DNA of 64,000 bases from Micromonospora ureilytica (GCF_015751765.1 NZ_JADOTX010000001.1:5952001-6016000); one strand, 5' to 3'. Positions 9,078 to 17,546 are shown, numbered from the stretch's first letter. Numbers and translations are program-made. The notes: generated from the sequence alone by a model not told the origin.

Positions 9078-10877
9078 TCAAGCGGCGGCCGGCGCGGTGC
9101 CGGCCGGGGTGGTGGCGAGTTCGTGGGCGAGTTCTTCGCGGCCGGTGGTTCGTCGTTCGCGGGCGAGGGCGGCGGCGGTGTTGGCGAGGAGTGCGTCTCC
9201 GGTGGTGTGCCAGCCGACGCCGGCGAAGGTGAGGGTGCCGACGATGAGCGTCGTGTCGTCGTCGAGGTGGTCGACGGTCCGGAGGGTGCCGGGTTGCTCG
9301 TCGGCCTGGTCCTGGTGCTCGTGGCGTCGGAAGGTGACGCGGGTCTCGCGCAGGAGTTGGAAGGTGACGGAGTAGCGGCGGGCTTTGGTGAGGAAGTGGC
9401 CGCCGAAGCCGAGCATGTGCGCCCAGCGCCGCAGCCGGGCGTAAGGGTTGCCGGTCGCTGGTTTCGTCGGTTCGGTGTCAAGGGTGGCTTGACGGTGGGC
9501 GACGCAGACGGGGCAGGCGGCGTAGCGGGTGTGGGTGCCGCAGTCGGGGCACTCCCAGCGCTTCACGAAGCCAGGTACGGGCCGGTGGTCCCGGGGCCGT
9601 TCCGAGAGCGGCACGGATGTGCCGGTGGGTCGGCCGGTGTGCCAGCAGGCGTCGATGAGGCGGGCGGTGTGGTCGCCATCGGGGTCGGCGTAGTCGCCGA
9701 TGCTGTCGGCGTCGAGCCTGACGGAGCGGTGCCCGGTTACCTCGGTGCTTTTGGTGGCGTACTTGGCAAGGTAGCCCGCGACCATGCTGTCAGTGACCTC
9801 ACCGTCTCCGGTGAGGCTGATGGGTCGGATGTCGAGGCCCTTGCCCGGGTCACCCCACGCGATCGACCAGCCGGCGGGCTGATCGGGATGACTCGGGGTG
9901 GTGAAGGCGACCTGTTCGACGGCGGCCCGGATCGCGTCGTCCAGGTCCGCGACGGTGAACCCGGCCGGTGGTGGAATGACGGCGGTCGAGTCGTCGGGGT
10001 GGACGCCGTCGAGGCGCACCAGGGCGTGGAAGTGCACTGCCCCGCGTGCCTGGAACTCGGCCACTTTCCCGTGTGACAGCCGGACCGGTGGGACTTTGCG
10101 GATGTTGCCGGAGGCGGTGACGACGTGGACGCGGGGGATTCCCCGGCGGCGGGCGAGTTTGGCGAGCCATCGTTCCGCGGCTTGCTTGGTGCGGTGCCAC
10201 AGTTCGCCGGAGAAGAGGTTCCACACGACTTGGTGGCTGTGGTCGTAGCAGTCCAGGCACAACGGCTGCCCGAGCACCTGGTCCCCGGCCTCGTGGCGTG
10301 CCCAGCAGACGGCCGGTCGGCCGTGCTCGCAGAGTCCAGTGTCGCGGCGGGCGTGGCACGGGTCGGCCCGGCAGTCGCAACGTTTGCGGTTGCCGCAGGT
10401 GTGCCGCTTGACCGCCCGGGTGTGCACGGTCCCGAAGGACGGGGCGGTGAACGTGGCGAACACCGCCGGATGCTGGGTGACCGTGTCGGGGACGCCTTTG
10501 CCGCCGATAAGGCCGGCGCGTAGAAGTTGGTAGGCGTCGCGTTGGTAGGTGTGGGCGCAGGCGGGGCAGACGGTGGCGCGTCGGTTGCCGCACGCGGTGT
10601 AGATCGCCGCATCCGGCAGGGCGTCGGTGTGCCGCTGGTCCAGAACGCGGCCGGTGCCCTGCTCGACGGTGAGGAGTTGCCCGGCGAGTCGGATCGGGCG
10701 GGTGCAGCCGGCGGCGGCCCGGACGTGCTCCAGCCAGCCGAAGTAATCCGGCTTAGTGGCGCGGGTGAACGCGGAGCCTTCGGCGGTGTAGTCGTAGACG
10801 GGGGTGATGGTGCCGGCGTTCGAGCCCACACCCCGGGCCAAGGCGGATCGGGGTGTGAGGTCCAGCGTCGAGGCCAT
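9078..10877 (-). CDS. RepSA-type rolling-circle replication initiator
   Basis: A 599-aa protein from the ATG at 10877, which overlaps the preceding stop (TGATG). Cys-rich zinc-binding clusters lie at about residues 95-110 (CGNRRATVCPACAH), 165-215 and 455-475 (CPDCGTHTRYAACPVC). A metal-binding HUH motif is in GAVHFHALVRLDG, and the likely nicking Tyr is in GYLAKYATKSTE. These are the marks of the replication initiator of pSAM2 and other AICEs, which nicks a double-strand origin to start rolling-circle copying after excision. The origin itself was not found, but such origins usually lie within or next to rep. Confidence 0.88.
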   Translation of the reverse strand: MASTLDLTPRSALARGVGSNAGTITPVYDYTAEGSAFTRATKPDYFGWLEHVRAAAGCTRPIRLAGQLLTVEQGTGRVLDQRHTDALPDAAIYTACGNRRATVCPACAHTYQRDAYQLLRAGLIGGKGVPDTVTQHPAVFATFTAPSFGTVHTRAVKRHTCGNRKRCDCRADPCHARRDTGLCEHGRPAVCWARHEAGDQVLGQPLCLDCYDHSHQVVWNLFSGELWHRTKQAAERWLAKLARRRGIPRVHVVTASGNIRKVPPVRLSHGKVAEFQARGAVHFHALVRLDGVHPDDSTAVIPPPAGFTVADLDDAIRAAVEQVAFTTPSHPDQPAGWSIAWGDPGKGLDIRPISLTGDGEVTDSMVAGYLAKYATKSTEVTGHRSVRLDADSIGDYADPDGDHTARLIDACWHTGRPTGTSVPLSERPRDHRPVPGFVKRWECPDCGTHTRYAACPVCVAHRQATLDTEPTKPATGNPYARLRRWAHMLGFGGHFLTKARRYSVTFQLLRETRVTFRRHEHQDQADEQPGTLRTVDHLDDDTTLIVGTLTFAGVGWHTTGDALLANTAAALARERRTTGREELAHELATTPAGTAPAAA

Positions 10878-11143
10878 CAGCCGCGTACCTCGGTGAGGTG
10901 GCGGGTGGTGATGGTGCGTTCGGTGACGATGACCCGGCAGGCGCCACACTGGCGCTTCGTGGGTTCGTGCCTGCGGCACGGAATCAGGGCGGTCGTGTCA
11001 CCGCAGCGGACGGTGACCGGTGCCCGGCAGGGACCACCGGGGATGACGTCGACCAGGGTTCGGCGGATGTCGAACGGGTGCGCGTCGGGAAAGGCTGGGC
11101 AGGTGTGGGTGACCTGCTCGATGTCGACCAGGTGAATGGTCAT
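10877..11143 (-). CDS. Small Cys-containing AICE protein upstream of rep
   Basis: An 88-aa product. Cysteines at CPAF, GGPCRAPVTVRCG, IPCRRH and RQCGACRV could form a small zinc-binding fold. The start overlaps the upstream gene by 4 bp (ATGA) and the stop overlaps the rep start, so it is translated in a coupled chain. Function is unknown; position directly before the initiator suggests a role in replication or its control. Confidence 0.7.
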   Translation of the reverse strand: MTIHLVDIEQVTHTCPAFPDAHPFDIRRTLVDVIPGGPCRAPVTVRCGDTTALIPCRRHEPTKRQCGACRVIVTERTITTRHLTEVRG

Positions 11144-11856
11144 CGGGCACCCCGTGGGATGGTGGCGAGGAGCTTCCCGGCGACGGCCGGGCTGATGTCG
11201 AGCCGGTCGGCCAGCTCGGCCGGGGTGATGGGTGCTCCGGTGGCCTGTTCGTGCTGCACGGCAGCGAAACGGGCAGTGGGCAGCAGGTAGGTGGGGACGT
11301 CGACCGGCTCCGAGGCCGGTGCGGTGACAGGTTCCGGCTCGGCGGCCGGGGCTGGGGTGATGGCGGCTGGTGGTGCCGGCTCGGTGGTGACCTGCTCGGC
11401 TACCTGAACGCGGATCGGTTGCGACGGCTCAGTGGCCGGTGGCATGGGCTGCGGGACCGGTGCCGGGGCGAGGACGAGTTTGACCAGGGCCATGAACGCC
11501 AGTGCGGGAACAGCCGACAGGAGCCACCCGGACGGGCCGGGCTTGGCAACGGCCAACTGTGCGGCGAGGGAGAGGCCGGCGGCGGCGATGAGCAGGACCA
11601 TCGGGTAGCCGATGGGTGCGCCAACCCGGCGGCGTCGGCGGATGGTGAGTAGGGCGGCGATGGGGACGAGTTCGGAGATGACGGCGTTGGCCCAGCCGAA
11701 CCAGCCCGGTGTGTTGGCGGGGCTGTTGGCCATGGTCCAGTCGTGAACGTGGGTGAAGGACGCGGCCCCGGCGGAGCCGCCGACGACGATGAGGATGAGG
11801 ACCAGGACCAGGCCCTCCAAGCGGGTGCCGGCGCTGGCCGGAGTGGTCGCGGGCAT
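11140..11856 (-). CDS. DUF2637-like membrane/DNA-binding AICE protein (Spd-like)
   Basis: A 238-aa protein from the ATG at 11856, whose start overlaps the upstream stop. The N-terminal half has four likely membrane helices (GLVLVLILIVVGGSAGAA, WANAVISELVPIAALL, YPMVLLIAAAGLSLAAQL, LLSAVPALAFMALVKLVL). A Pro/Ala linker leads to a C-terminal helix-turn-helix-like end (ITPAELADRLDISPAVAGKLLATIP). This layout matches DUF2637 proteins of AICEs and conjugative plasmids, often named SpdB, which are linked to intramycelial spread. Function is inferred from family and context. Confidence 0.75.
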   Translation of the reverse strand: MPATTPASAGTRLEGLVLVLILIVVGGSAGAASFTHVHDWTMANSPANTPGWFGWANAVISELVPIAALLTIRRRRRVGAPIGYPMVLLIAAAGLSLAAQLAVAKPGPSGWLLSAVPALAFMALVKLVLAPAPVPQPMPPATEPSQPIRVQVAEQVTTEPAPPAAITPAPAAEPEPVTAPASEPVDVPTYLLPTARFAAVQHEQATGAPITPAELADRLDISPAVAGKLLATIPRGAR

Positions 11857-12266
11857 CACTCGCTCCGCTCGATGGTGTCGTTGTCCGACAGGTGGAAAGC
11901 GGTCGGGCGACATGCGGGACAGGGCTTGGTGATATCGAGGTAGGCATCAAGCCCTGGGGAGTCGTCGAAGCCGCCGTGCTGCGCCTCGTAGGTGAGGTCC
12001 ACCCGGACGTCGATGGTGCCGGCGTTGTGGCAGAGAGGGCAGGGACCGTCGCTGGGTGCCAGGCAGCGTGTTGTGGTCTTGTGGCCGTCCTGTCGGAGCG
12101 TGACGTAGATGGTGACGGTGGCGCTGGTCAGCGGGTCGGTGAAGGTCACGAAGTCGTCGGTGAGGGTCGGTCGCCAATTCGGGACCGGGTGCAGGCAGTA
12201 GACGCTCCCGCCTGTCAGCGGTGACAGGACGAAGATCGAGGCACCGGTGTCGAAGGGGTCGGTCAT
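11856..12266 (-). CDS. AICE protein with two CxxC pairs
   Basis: A 136-aa product. The N-terminal beta-rich part (SIFVLSPLTGGSVYCLHPVPNW) is followed by CPLCHNAG and CPACRP, four cysteines spaced as a zinc ribbon. It overlaps the upstream gene by 4 bp and the downstream gene by one base. I do not recognise a named function; it is a typical accessory gene of the AICE replication operon. Confidence 0.7.
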   Translation of the reverse strand: MTDPFDTGASIFVLSPLTGGSVYCLHPVPNWRPTLTDDFVTFTDPLTSATVTIYVTLRQDGHKTTTRCLAPSDGPCPLCHNAGTIDVRVDLTYEAQHGGFDDSPGLDAYLDITKPCPACRPTAFHLSDNDTIERSE

Positions 12267-12670
12267 GACAGACCTCCGTGGCAGTCAAGGCAGCAGCCGT
12301 AGCGGCGGGGGATGTAGTAGGGCTTCACCTGGCCGCAGTGCCGGCAGGTCCGGCGAGCGAGCAGCGCTTTGGCGATGGCCTCCCGCTGGGCGGGGGTGGC
12401 GGTGCGCTTCGCTTTGGCGAGGTCGGTGCGGTAGAGGTAGGCGACCCGGCGGTTGGTGCGGTGTCGCCAATAGATCTGGGCGACCGGGTCGTGTCCTCCG
12501 GGGCGGAGGCCGGCGGCGCGGAGTTGCCGCAGGGTGGCCAGGCCGGTGGGGGCGCAGTGGTAGGGGAAGGTGGGGAACCCGTAGCGGGTGCCGAGCGGGT
12601 CGTAGAATTCGACCCGGATGCTGGTGCGCTCGGCCAGGTTGTCGAGGTCGACGCTGCGTAGGTCGGTCAT
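12263..12670 (-). CDS. RRQRL-type zinc-binding AICE protein
   Basis: A 135-aa protein resembling the actinobacterial RRQRL-motif zinc-binding family common in AICEs. It has RYGFPTFPYHCAPTGLATLRQLRAAGLRPGG, then YLYRTDLAKAKRTATPAQREAIAKALLARRTC, and a C-terminal C-x2-C...C-x2-C cluster (CRHCGQ, CCLDCHG). The role is unknown. Both ends overlap neighbours by 4 bp, so it is translationally coupled. Confidence 0.75.
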   Translation of the reverse strand: MTDLRSVDLDNLAERTSIRVEFYDPLGTRYGFPTFPYHCAPTGLATLRQLRAAGLRPGGHDPVAQIYWRHRTNRRVAYLYRTDLAKAKRTATPAQREAIAKALLARRTCRHCGQVKPYYIPRRYGCCLDCHGGLS

Positions 12671-12966
12671 GGCTTGTCACCGGCCCAGCGCTGTTGGGCG
12701 GCTTGGCGGGTGATGCCGAGGCGGGAGCCGATTTCGGCCCAGGAGTAGCCGAAGGCCCGCAGGCCGATCACGGCTTCCCCGATGGCGTCGTCGATGACGG
12801 ATGACAGGGCGATGAGGTCGCGGAGGGCTTCGACGTCTCCGGTGGCGACGCGGCGGCCGTGGGCGCGGATGATGCGCCGTGCGAACGAGGCGAAGGCGTC
12901 GTTCTCGACGACGTCCCGACGCCGTTGGCGCGGAACGGATGTCAAGGGCTTCTTGACGGTGTTCAT
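12667..12966 (-). CDS. Small helix-turn-helix protein
   Basis: A 99-aa basic protein. Its C-terminal FGYSWAEIGSRLGITRQAAQQRW is a clear sigma-70 region 4-like helix-turn-helix, preceded by a helical segment (ALRDLIALSSVIDDAIGEAVIGLRAFG). It has ATGA overlaps with both neighbours. It is probably a DNA-binding regulator of the element; the target site is unknown. Confidence 0.75.
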   Translation of the reverse strand: MNTVKKPLTSVPRQRRRDVVENDAFASFARRIIRAHGRRVATGDVEALRDLIALSSVIDDAIGEAVIGLRAFGYSWAEIGSRLGITRQAAQQRWAGDKP

Positions 12967-13403
12967 CGGATCTCACCTCCGGTGGTGCGGAGGGAGTCCC
13001 ATTCGGTGGCAGCCGCTTGGAGGGCGGTGATGACCTGCTCGGCGGTGCGGGCGGGGTCGTCGTTCCAGGAGTAGGGGGAGTCCCACTCGTCGAGGAGGTA
13101 GCCGTCTTCGTCGATGTGGAAGATCGGGGCGGTGGTGTCGAGGTAGTCGACGAACACGCCGAGGGTGGCGAGGTAGTCGGCGAGGGCGTCGGGGTCGAGC
13201 TGGGAGAAGTGCTCGACGGTGTGTCCGGCGCAGGCGATGCCGATGGCCCCGGCGGCGCAGGCCGGCGGGGTGAGGGTGTCGGTGTTGTGGGCGTAGTAGG
13301 TGCCCTGGTGCCAGCCGTGCCGGCGGAGGTAGAGGGCAGCCATCCGCAGCAGGTCAGCAGGTGTCACCTGGATCTGTGTGGGTGGGTTTTGGGTAGCCTT
13401 CAT
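12963..13403 (-). CDS. DUF6197-like AICE protein
   Basis: A 146-aa protein from the ATG at 13403, with AAGGACG upstream; a GTG three codons earlier sits on that ribosome site and is unlikely. LLRMAALYLRRHGWHQGTYY, then PPACAAGAIGIACAG, then a helical end (WNDDPARTAEQVITALQAA), follow the DUF6197 pattern. Members occur widely in actinobacterial elements and phages without known function. This is the first gene of the overlapping chain that runs down to int. Confidence 0.65.
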   Translation of the reverse strand: MKATQNPPTQIQVTPADLLRMAALYLRRHGWHQGTYYAHNTDTLTPPACAAGAIGIACAGHTVEHFSQLDPDALADYLATLGVFVDYLDTTAPIFHIDEDGYLLDEWDSPYSWNDDPARTAEQVITALQAAATEWDSLRTTGGEIR

Positions 13404-13487
13404 GGCAACCACGTCCTTTCGAGGTTGTTGGTGGAGGTCGGCAGGACCAGCGGTTGCTGCCAGGCGTTGACTGGTCCTGTCGGCCGA

Positions 13488-13697
13488 TCAGTGAGTGCGC
13501 AGCCGCAGGTAGCGGCGTTGCCGGTTGTCGTCGCCGCCCATCGGGCTCGGCGAGGACACGTAGACGAGTCGGCCGCTGGCAGACGCGGCACGGACCATGA
13601 CGGCGATGTCCTCGGGACGGCCGACGATCCACAGCTCGGTGAACTGGGCGGCGCGTTGGTTGTTGGCCTTGGCGTAGGCGCGCTCGCGGGTGGTCAT
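13488..13697 (-). CDS. Small hypothetical protein coupled to the FtsK-like gene
   Basis: A 69-aa product whose ATG overlaps the stop of the FtsK-like gene by 4 bp (ATGA). The sequence (TTRERAYAKANNQRAAQFTELWIVGRPEDIAVMV, then SGRLVYVSSPSPMGGDD) looks like a single alpha/beta unit. It is part of a longer spurious frame. Not recognised; probably a transfer-operon accessory gene. Confidence 0.65.
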   Translation of the reverse strand: MTTRERAYAKANNQRAAQFTELWIVGRPEDIAVMVRAASASGRLVYVSSPSPMGGDDNRQRRYLRLRTH

Positions 13698-14563
13698 GCC
13701 GCCATCTCCCACTCGGTGGGGTTGACCGCCGGGGTGCTGGTGCCGGTGGGGCGGCGGGTCCAGGCGGCGTAGTCGGCGATGTTGTAGATGTCGGTGTCGG
13801 TGAGGTACGCCGCTTTGATGCGGCGGGGGACGCCACCTTCGGCCAGGAGGTAGGCCGCGCCCTGGTTGGTGGGTGAGATGTCGGAGGCGGTGTAGCCCTG
13901 CTCGGCCCAGCCCTGACCGAGGATGATGTTTGAGCTGTTCAAGCTGGTGCACCGAAACGCGGCCCGGTAGCCGAACAGGTCCCGCAGGCTGGCGGGGATG
14001 ATGTCCCAACTTGGGCGTTGGGTGGCCGCGACGACGGGCATACCGCAGGCGCGGCCGAGGGAGACGAGCCCTCGCAGGAGGGTGGAGAACTCTTCCTGTT
14101 GCTGCTTTGTGCCGAGGACGGTGGAGAACATGGCGAGTTCGTCGATGATGGTGACGATGACGGACATGCCGTCGCCGTCGGCGAGCTTGCGGCGCCGGTT
14201 CGCTAGGAGCCAGGCGTAGCGGTTGGTGGCGACGACCAGGAGGCGACGCAGCACCTCAATGGCTTGGTCGATGTCGGGGCCGATGAAGGCGTCGGCGAGG
14301 TCGCGCCAGGGGCCGAGTTCGACGAGTTTGGCGTCGAAGAGCACGAGGCGGGTGTTGTCGCACAGCGCGGCGTGGCCGCAGATGTTGTTGATGAGGCCGG
14401 ACTTACCGCCGCCGGGTTCGCCTGCGGTGAGCAGGTTGCGGTAGATGACGTCCAGGTAGACGGGTTGGCCGAACTCATCGATCCCGATGAAGATCGGGTC
14501 GAACATCGACAGGCCAGGACCCACCGGAACCGCCTCAGCAGTGGTGGGAATCGTGGTGGTCAT
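13694..14563 (-). CDS. FtsK/SpoIIIE-type DNA translocase (AICE transfer protein)
   Basis: A 289-aa ATPase from the ATG at 14563, which has a strong ribosome site (CAGGAGGG). Walker A is LLTAGEPGGGKSGLINNI and Walker B SVIVTIIDELAMF; VVAATQRPSWDIIPASLRDLF is the conserved FtsK ATQRP motif. It lacks membrane segments, so it may be anchored by the membrane protein encoded just upstream. In AICEs and Streptomyces plasmids one such protein (TraB/TraSA) pumps double-stranded DNA between hyphae. Its short length is usual for AICE versions. Confidence 0.88.
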   Translation of the reverse strand: MTTTIPTTAEAVPVGPGLSMFDPIFIGIDEFGQPVYLDVIYRNLLTAGEPGGGKSGLINNICGHAALCDNTRLVLFDAKLVELGPWRDLADAFIGPDIDQAIEVLRRLLVVATNRYAWLLANRRRKLADGDGMSVIVTIIDELAMFSTVLGTKQQQEEFSTLLRGLVSLGRACGMPVVAATQRPSWDIIPASLRDLFGYRAAFRCTSLNSSNIILGQGWAEQGYTASDISPTNQGAAYLLAEGGVPRRIKAAYLTDTDIYNIADYAAWTRRPTGTSTPAVNPTEWEMAA

Positions 14564-14646
14564 GAGGTGCCCTCCTGGGCGTTGTGGGCGCGAGGAGCCA
14601 CACGATCGAGCCGCCATGGCTCCTCGCGTCCCGGGTTGGGTTGAGG

Positions 14647-15579
14647 TCAGATCCAGTCGGAGGTGTCGTCGTCCGGGACGGATGACGAGGAAGCCGCGGG
14701 CTTACTGCCGTTGGCTGTGGTGGCCGGCGTCTTCGCCGGCTTGCCCTGGGTTGGGAGGGTGATCGTCGGAGCGGCGACGTCCGGCAGGTCCAGGGCGGTG
14801 GGGACCGTCAGCGGTGATGCCGAGACGGGGGCGGTCGGGTCGATCACGTCGACCAGTGGGGAACCGACGTGGGCGGTCAGCACCTCGCGGCGTTTGATGT
14901 CGAACCGCAGGTAGGCGGCGTTGTTCTCCGAAGCGCGCTCGATGAGCACGGTGGAGGCGTGGCAGGTGACCGCGATCTTGTCGAGGCGGCCTTCCAGGTC
15001 CTTGGCGGACAGGCCGGGGCGCAGGTAGACCCAGACCCGCTCACCAACCGGGGTGGGCCTGGCCCAGAGGATCAGCGGCAGGCTGCCGGACTGGTTGGCG
15101 ATGATGAACTGCGCGAAGCACACACGCAGCCGATGCCTCACCACGAGGCACCATGTCCAGGCGATGACCTGGCGGCGAACCGGGCGGATGGCGGCGGGGA
15201 CGCCGACGACCAGGGCGACCACAAGCAGAGTCACCAGGGTCGGGGTGTGGTTGGCCAGCTGCACCCACGCGGTAAGCAGCAGGACCGCCAAGGCGGTTTC
15301 GAGGCTCCACCACCACAGCAGCCGAATCACCGGCCAGATCCGCACGAGCAGCCACACGGCGGCACCGGTGGGAACGCCGATCAGCGCACCGACGAACAGG
15401 GACACAATGGGGTGCCAGTAAGAAGCGGCCACCACGGCCGACAGAAGGCCGACGATGACCGCCGTGAGGATGAACGCCATCTTGGCGTTGCGTGCGGAGG
15501 AGCGGTGGACTTTGGCCTCGATGACCGTCACCGTTCCGGTTGACCTGCCGCCGAAGCGGCGGGGGCTAGACTTGGACAT
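14647..15579 (-). CDS. Membrane protein of the AICE transfer operon
   Basis: A 310-aa protein from the ATG at 15579, which has GGAGGACT upstream; the longer frame is not protein-like. Four hydrophobic segments occupy about residues 30-150 (AFILTAVIVGLLSAVVAAS, IVSLFVGALIGVPTGAAVWL, LETALAVLLLTAWVQLA, LVTLLVVALVVGVPAA). A soluble domain follows (ERVWVYLRPGLSAKDLEGRLDKIAVTCHA), then a Pro/Thr/Ser tail. It lies 83 bp upstream of the FtsK-like gene and probably forms its membrane platform. Function is inferred from context. Confidence 0.7.
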   Translation of the reverse strand: MSKSSPRRFGGRSTGTVTVIEAKVHRSSARNAKMAFILTAVIVGLLSAVVAASYWHPIVSLFVGALIGVPTGAAVWLLVRIWPVIRLLWWWSLETALAVLLLTAWVQLANHTPTLVTLLVVALVVGVPAAIRPVRRQVIAWTWCLVVRHRLRVCFAQFIIANQSGSLPLILWARPTPVGERVWVYLRPGLSAKDLEGRLDKIAVTCHASTVLIERASENNAAYLRFDIKRREVLTAHVGSPLVDVIDPTAPVSASPLTVPTALDLPDVAAPTITLPTQGKPAKTPATTANGSKPAASSSSVPDDDTSDWI

Positions 15580-15624
15580 GACGAGTCCTCCCAAGCACAT
15601 TGGGTTGGATGAGTTGGAGGGCAC

Positions 15625-15732
15625 GGGGTCGGCAGATGTAGGAGTCGGACCGACCCCGCGCCAGCTCTTGCGGGGTTGCCACCACCGTTCGTGGTGACGG
15701 GCCGGGAATGTAGGAGTCGGAACCACTCCCGG
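15625..15732 (-). ncRNA. Paired hairpins sharing a 14-nt loop, leader of the transfer operon
   Basis: Stem 1 pairs 15625-15632 with 15650-15657; stem 2 pairs 15702-15707 with 15727-15732. The stems differ in sequence but both loops contain the same 14 nt, ATGTAGGAGTCGGA (15636-15649, 15708-15721). On the operon strand the loops read TCCGACTCCTACAT, with an anti-Shine-Dalgarno-like CUCCU. A third stem (about 15681-15695) lies between. It may be a structured 5' leader, a protein-binding RNA or a DNA origin; the class is not known. Confidence 0.45.
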
Positions 15733-15815
15733 ACCTTGGATCTCAGATCAGCGGACCGTCAGGCCGCTTTCGTTCGTCAGACACCAGGGCTCACACAGTG
15801 CGGTGAGCGAGGGAC

Positions 15816-16136
15816 CTACTTAGCCGCCGAGTTACCAGCCTTCGGCTTCAGCGTGATCGCACGGAACGCGACGCCGTTGCGCCCGTTGGTCGCCCACGGA
15901 ATAGCCTCCAACTGCTCGACAGCGACGAGCTGTCCCACCGTCACGCCCGGCTTCTCACCCGCCGTGGTGATGGTGATGATCTCGCCGCCAGTCTCGTCGA
16001 GCACGAAGACCTGGGTCGACCACATGAGCCGGCCAGTGTTCTTCTCCGACCGCTGATTGCCGTTCTGGTCGTTCTTCGGCTCCGGGTCCTTCGTCACCTG
16101 GACCTGCTTGCTCTGGGTGTCCACGTACAGCTTCAC
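15816..16136 (-). CDS. Pra-like replication/excision activator
   Basis: A 106-aa product from the GTG at 16136 with a strong AGGAGG upstream. It is small, hydrophilic and beta-rich (TGRLMWSTQVFVLDETGGEIITITTAG, VTVGQLVAVEQLEAIPW). Size and position, between the transfer genes and divergent from the reg-nud-mdp module, match Pra of pSAM2, which activates rep-xis-int. Identity rests mainly on context and length. It shares a 176-bp divergent control region with reg. Confidence 0.65.
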   Translation of the reverse strand: MKLYVDTQSKQVQVTKDPEPKNDQNGNQRSEKNTGRLMWSTQVFVLDETGGEIITITTAGEKPGVTVGQLVAVEQLEAIPWATNGRNGVAFRAITLKPKAGNSAAK

Positions 16137-16248
16137 AACAAACCTCCTGGGTCTCGGGCCAGGTAATGAGCTAGTCCCCGGTGGACTGTTGCTCGTGGCC
16201 TCTGCGGATAAGGCTCCCGAAAAGCCAGGGACAACCCATCCGATGGGC

Positions 16249-16278
16249 TGGACGACTATGGGACGTCTTGGTTACGAT
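16249..16278 (+). promoter_or_regulatory. Promoter of the reg-nud operon
   Basis: TGGACG (16249-16254) and TACGAT (16273-16278) are spaced 18 bp, upstream of the reg ATG at 16313. GTCCC-containing repeats surround the start point (GGGACG at 16260-16265; GCGTCCCTAGTCGTCCC at 16283-16299), which could be a repressor operator. AGGAGG precedes the ATG. Confidence 0.5.
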
Positions 16279-16312
16279 GAATGCGTCCCTAGTCGTCCCT
16301 TGAGGAGGAACG

Positions 16313-17071
16313 ATGCCTAACGACCGGCTCCGCGATGCCATCCTGCGCAACGGCCTGACGCCGGTCACTGTGGCCGAAAAAATCGGGGTTGACGCGAAGA
16401 CCGTAGAACGGTGGATCACGCAAGACCGGACGCCGTACCCGCGTCACCGACACGCAATCGCGGCAATGGTGCGGGAGGACGTGCCGTACCTGTGGCCAGA
16501 CGCGGTGACCCCCGAGAAGGCGTCGAGGATTGGGCAGAGCGAGTTGGTGCAGCTCTACACCCGGCGCTCTGCCGTGCCGTACGACCTATGGCGTCGACTG
16601 ATCGAACGCGCGGAGAAGCGAATAGACGTGCTGGCCTACGCCGGCTTGTTCCTCGTAGAGCAGGACCGCAGGCTGATCGAAACCCTGCGTCAAAAGGCTG
16701 TTGACGGCGTCACGGTGACAATCCTGCTCGGGGACCCGAGTAGCGAGGCGATCGAGCGCAAAAGCATCGAGGAAGGTTCGCCGGGTGTGATGGCGGCGAA
16801 GATCCGCCAAGTTCAGCAGTACTACAACCGGCTTGACGATGCGCCCGGGGTGAAGGTCCGTTACCACGACACGACGTTGTACAACTCGATCTATCGCTTC
16901 GATGACGAGATGTTGGTGAACATGCACGTGCTCGGGTTTCCGGCGCCACATGCGCCTGTGATGCATCTGCGCAGGCTCAGCGGCGGCGATCTGTTCGGCA
17001 CGTACGCCGACAGCTTCGACCGGGTCCTAGCTGCCTCGACGACTCAGCCACGCGGCGAGATGGCAGCCTAA
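16313..17071 (+). CDS. AICE regulator: helix-turn-helix plus PLD-like domain (Reg)
   Basis: A 252-aa protein. The N-terminal helix-turn-helix (LRDAILRNGLTPVTVAEKIGVDAKTVERWI, residues 5-35) is followed by a C-terminal phospholipase-D-like domain (RIDVLAYAGLFLVEQDRRLIETLR, then VTVTILLGDP, and VNMHVLGF...APVMHLRRLSG) that lacks an obvious HKD catalytic motif and may sense a ligand. It is the first gene of the reg-nud pair and divergent from pra. In AICEs such regulators keep pra and hence replication silent. The same C-terminal domain recurs in the protein at 24192-24962. Confidence 0.8.
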   Translation: MPNDRLRDAILRNGLTPVTVAEKIGVDAKTVERWITQDRTPYPRHRHAIAAMVREDVPYLWPDAVTPEKASRIGQSELVQLYTRRSAVPYDLWRRLIERAEKRIDVLAYAGLFLVEQDRRLIETLRQKAVDGVTVTILLGDPSSEAIERKSIEEGSPGVMAAKIRQVQQYYNRLDDAPGVKVRYHDTTLYNSIYRFDDEMLVNMHVLGFPAPHAPVMHLRRLSGGDLFGTYADSFDRVLAASTTQPRGEMAA

Positions 17072-17075
17072 GAGC

Positions 17076-17546
17076 ATGGCAAGAACCGAGCACTACCACG
17101 ACCCGAGCGCGCCGAAGGCCAACAGCATCGTCGTCGCCGTCTCCGTCTTCGCACGAGACGATCGCGGACGGGTGCTGCTCATCCAGCGGACCGACAACGG
17201 CCTGTGGTCCCTGCCCGGCGGCGGACAGGAAGTTGGCGAGTCGGTCGCAGAGACGGCAGTCCGGGAAACCCACGAGGAAACCGGCATCCGCGTCGAAGTG
17301 TTCGGGATGGTCGGCGTCTACTCCGACCCCGGTCACGTCATTGAGTACTCAGACGGCGAGGTACGACAGCAGTTCTCGCTCTGCTTCCGCGCAGTACCGG
17401 TCAGCGGCACACCGACGCCGAGCGAAGAGTCACATGACGTCCGGTGGGTGGCCCGCGACGAGCTGGCCGCGCTCGACATCCACCCGTCGACCCTGCTTCG
17501 CATCACCCACGGCTACGAGGAACGCCCCGAGCCCTACATCCGCTGA
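17076..17546 (+). CDS. NUDIX hydrolase (AICE nud)
   Basis: A 156-aa protein starting 4 bp after reg. The Nudix box runs from GGGQEVGESVAETAVRETHEE into TGIRVE, with the expected G-x5-E-x7-RE-x2-EE-x-G spacing. The family cleaves nucleoside diphosphates linked to another moiety; the substrate here is unknown. A NUDIX gene next to pra/reg is a recurring AICE feature (nud), proposed to sense or clear a nucleotide signal. Its 3' end overlaps the convergent mdp gene by 13 bp. Confidence 0.88.
   Translation: MARTEHYHDPSAPKANSIVVAVSVFARDDRGRVLLIQRTDNGLWSLPGGGQEVGESVAETAVRETHEETGIRVEVFGMVGVYSDPGHVIEYSDGEVRQQFSLCFRAVPVSGTPTPSEESHDVRWVARDELAALDIHPSTLLRITHGYEERPEPYIR

Noticed and set aside
8849..9481. 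N-terminal extension of the integrase frame to 624 aa
   Set aside because: The first 211 residues are a shadow of xis and rep (Pro/Arg/Ser-rich, no family match); the ATG at 8848 fits the family.
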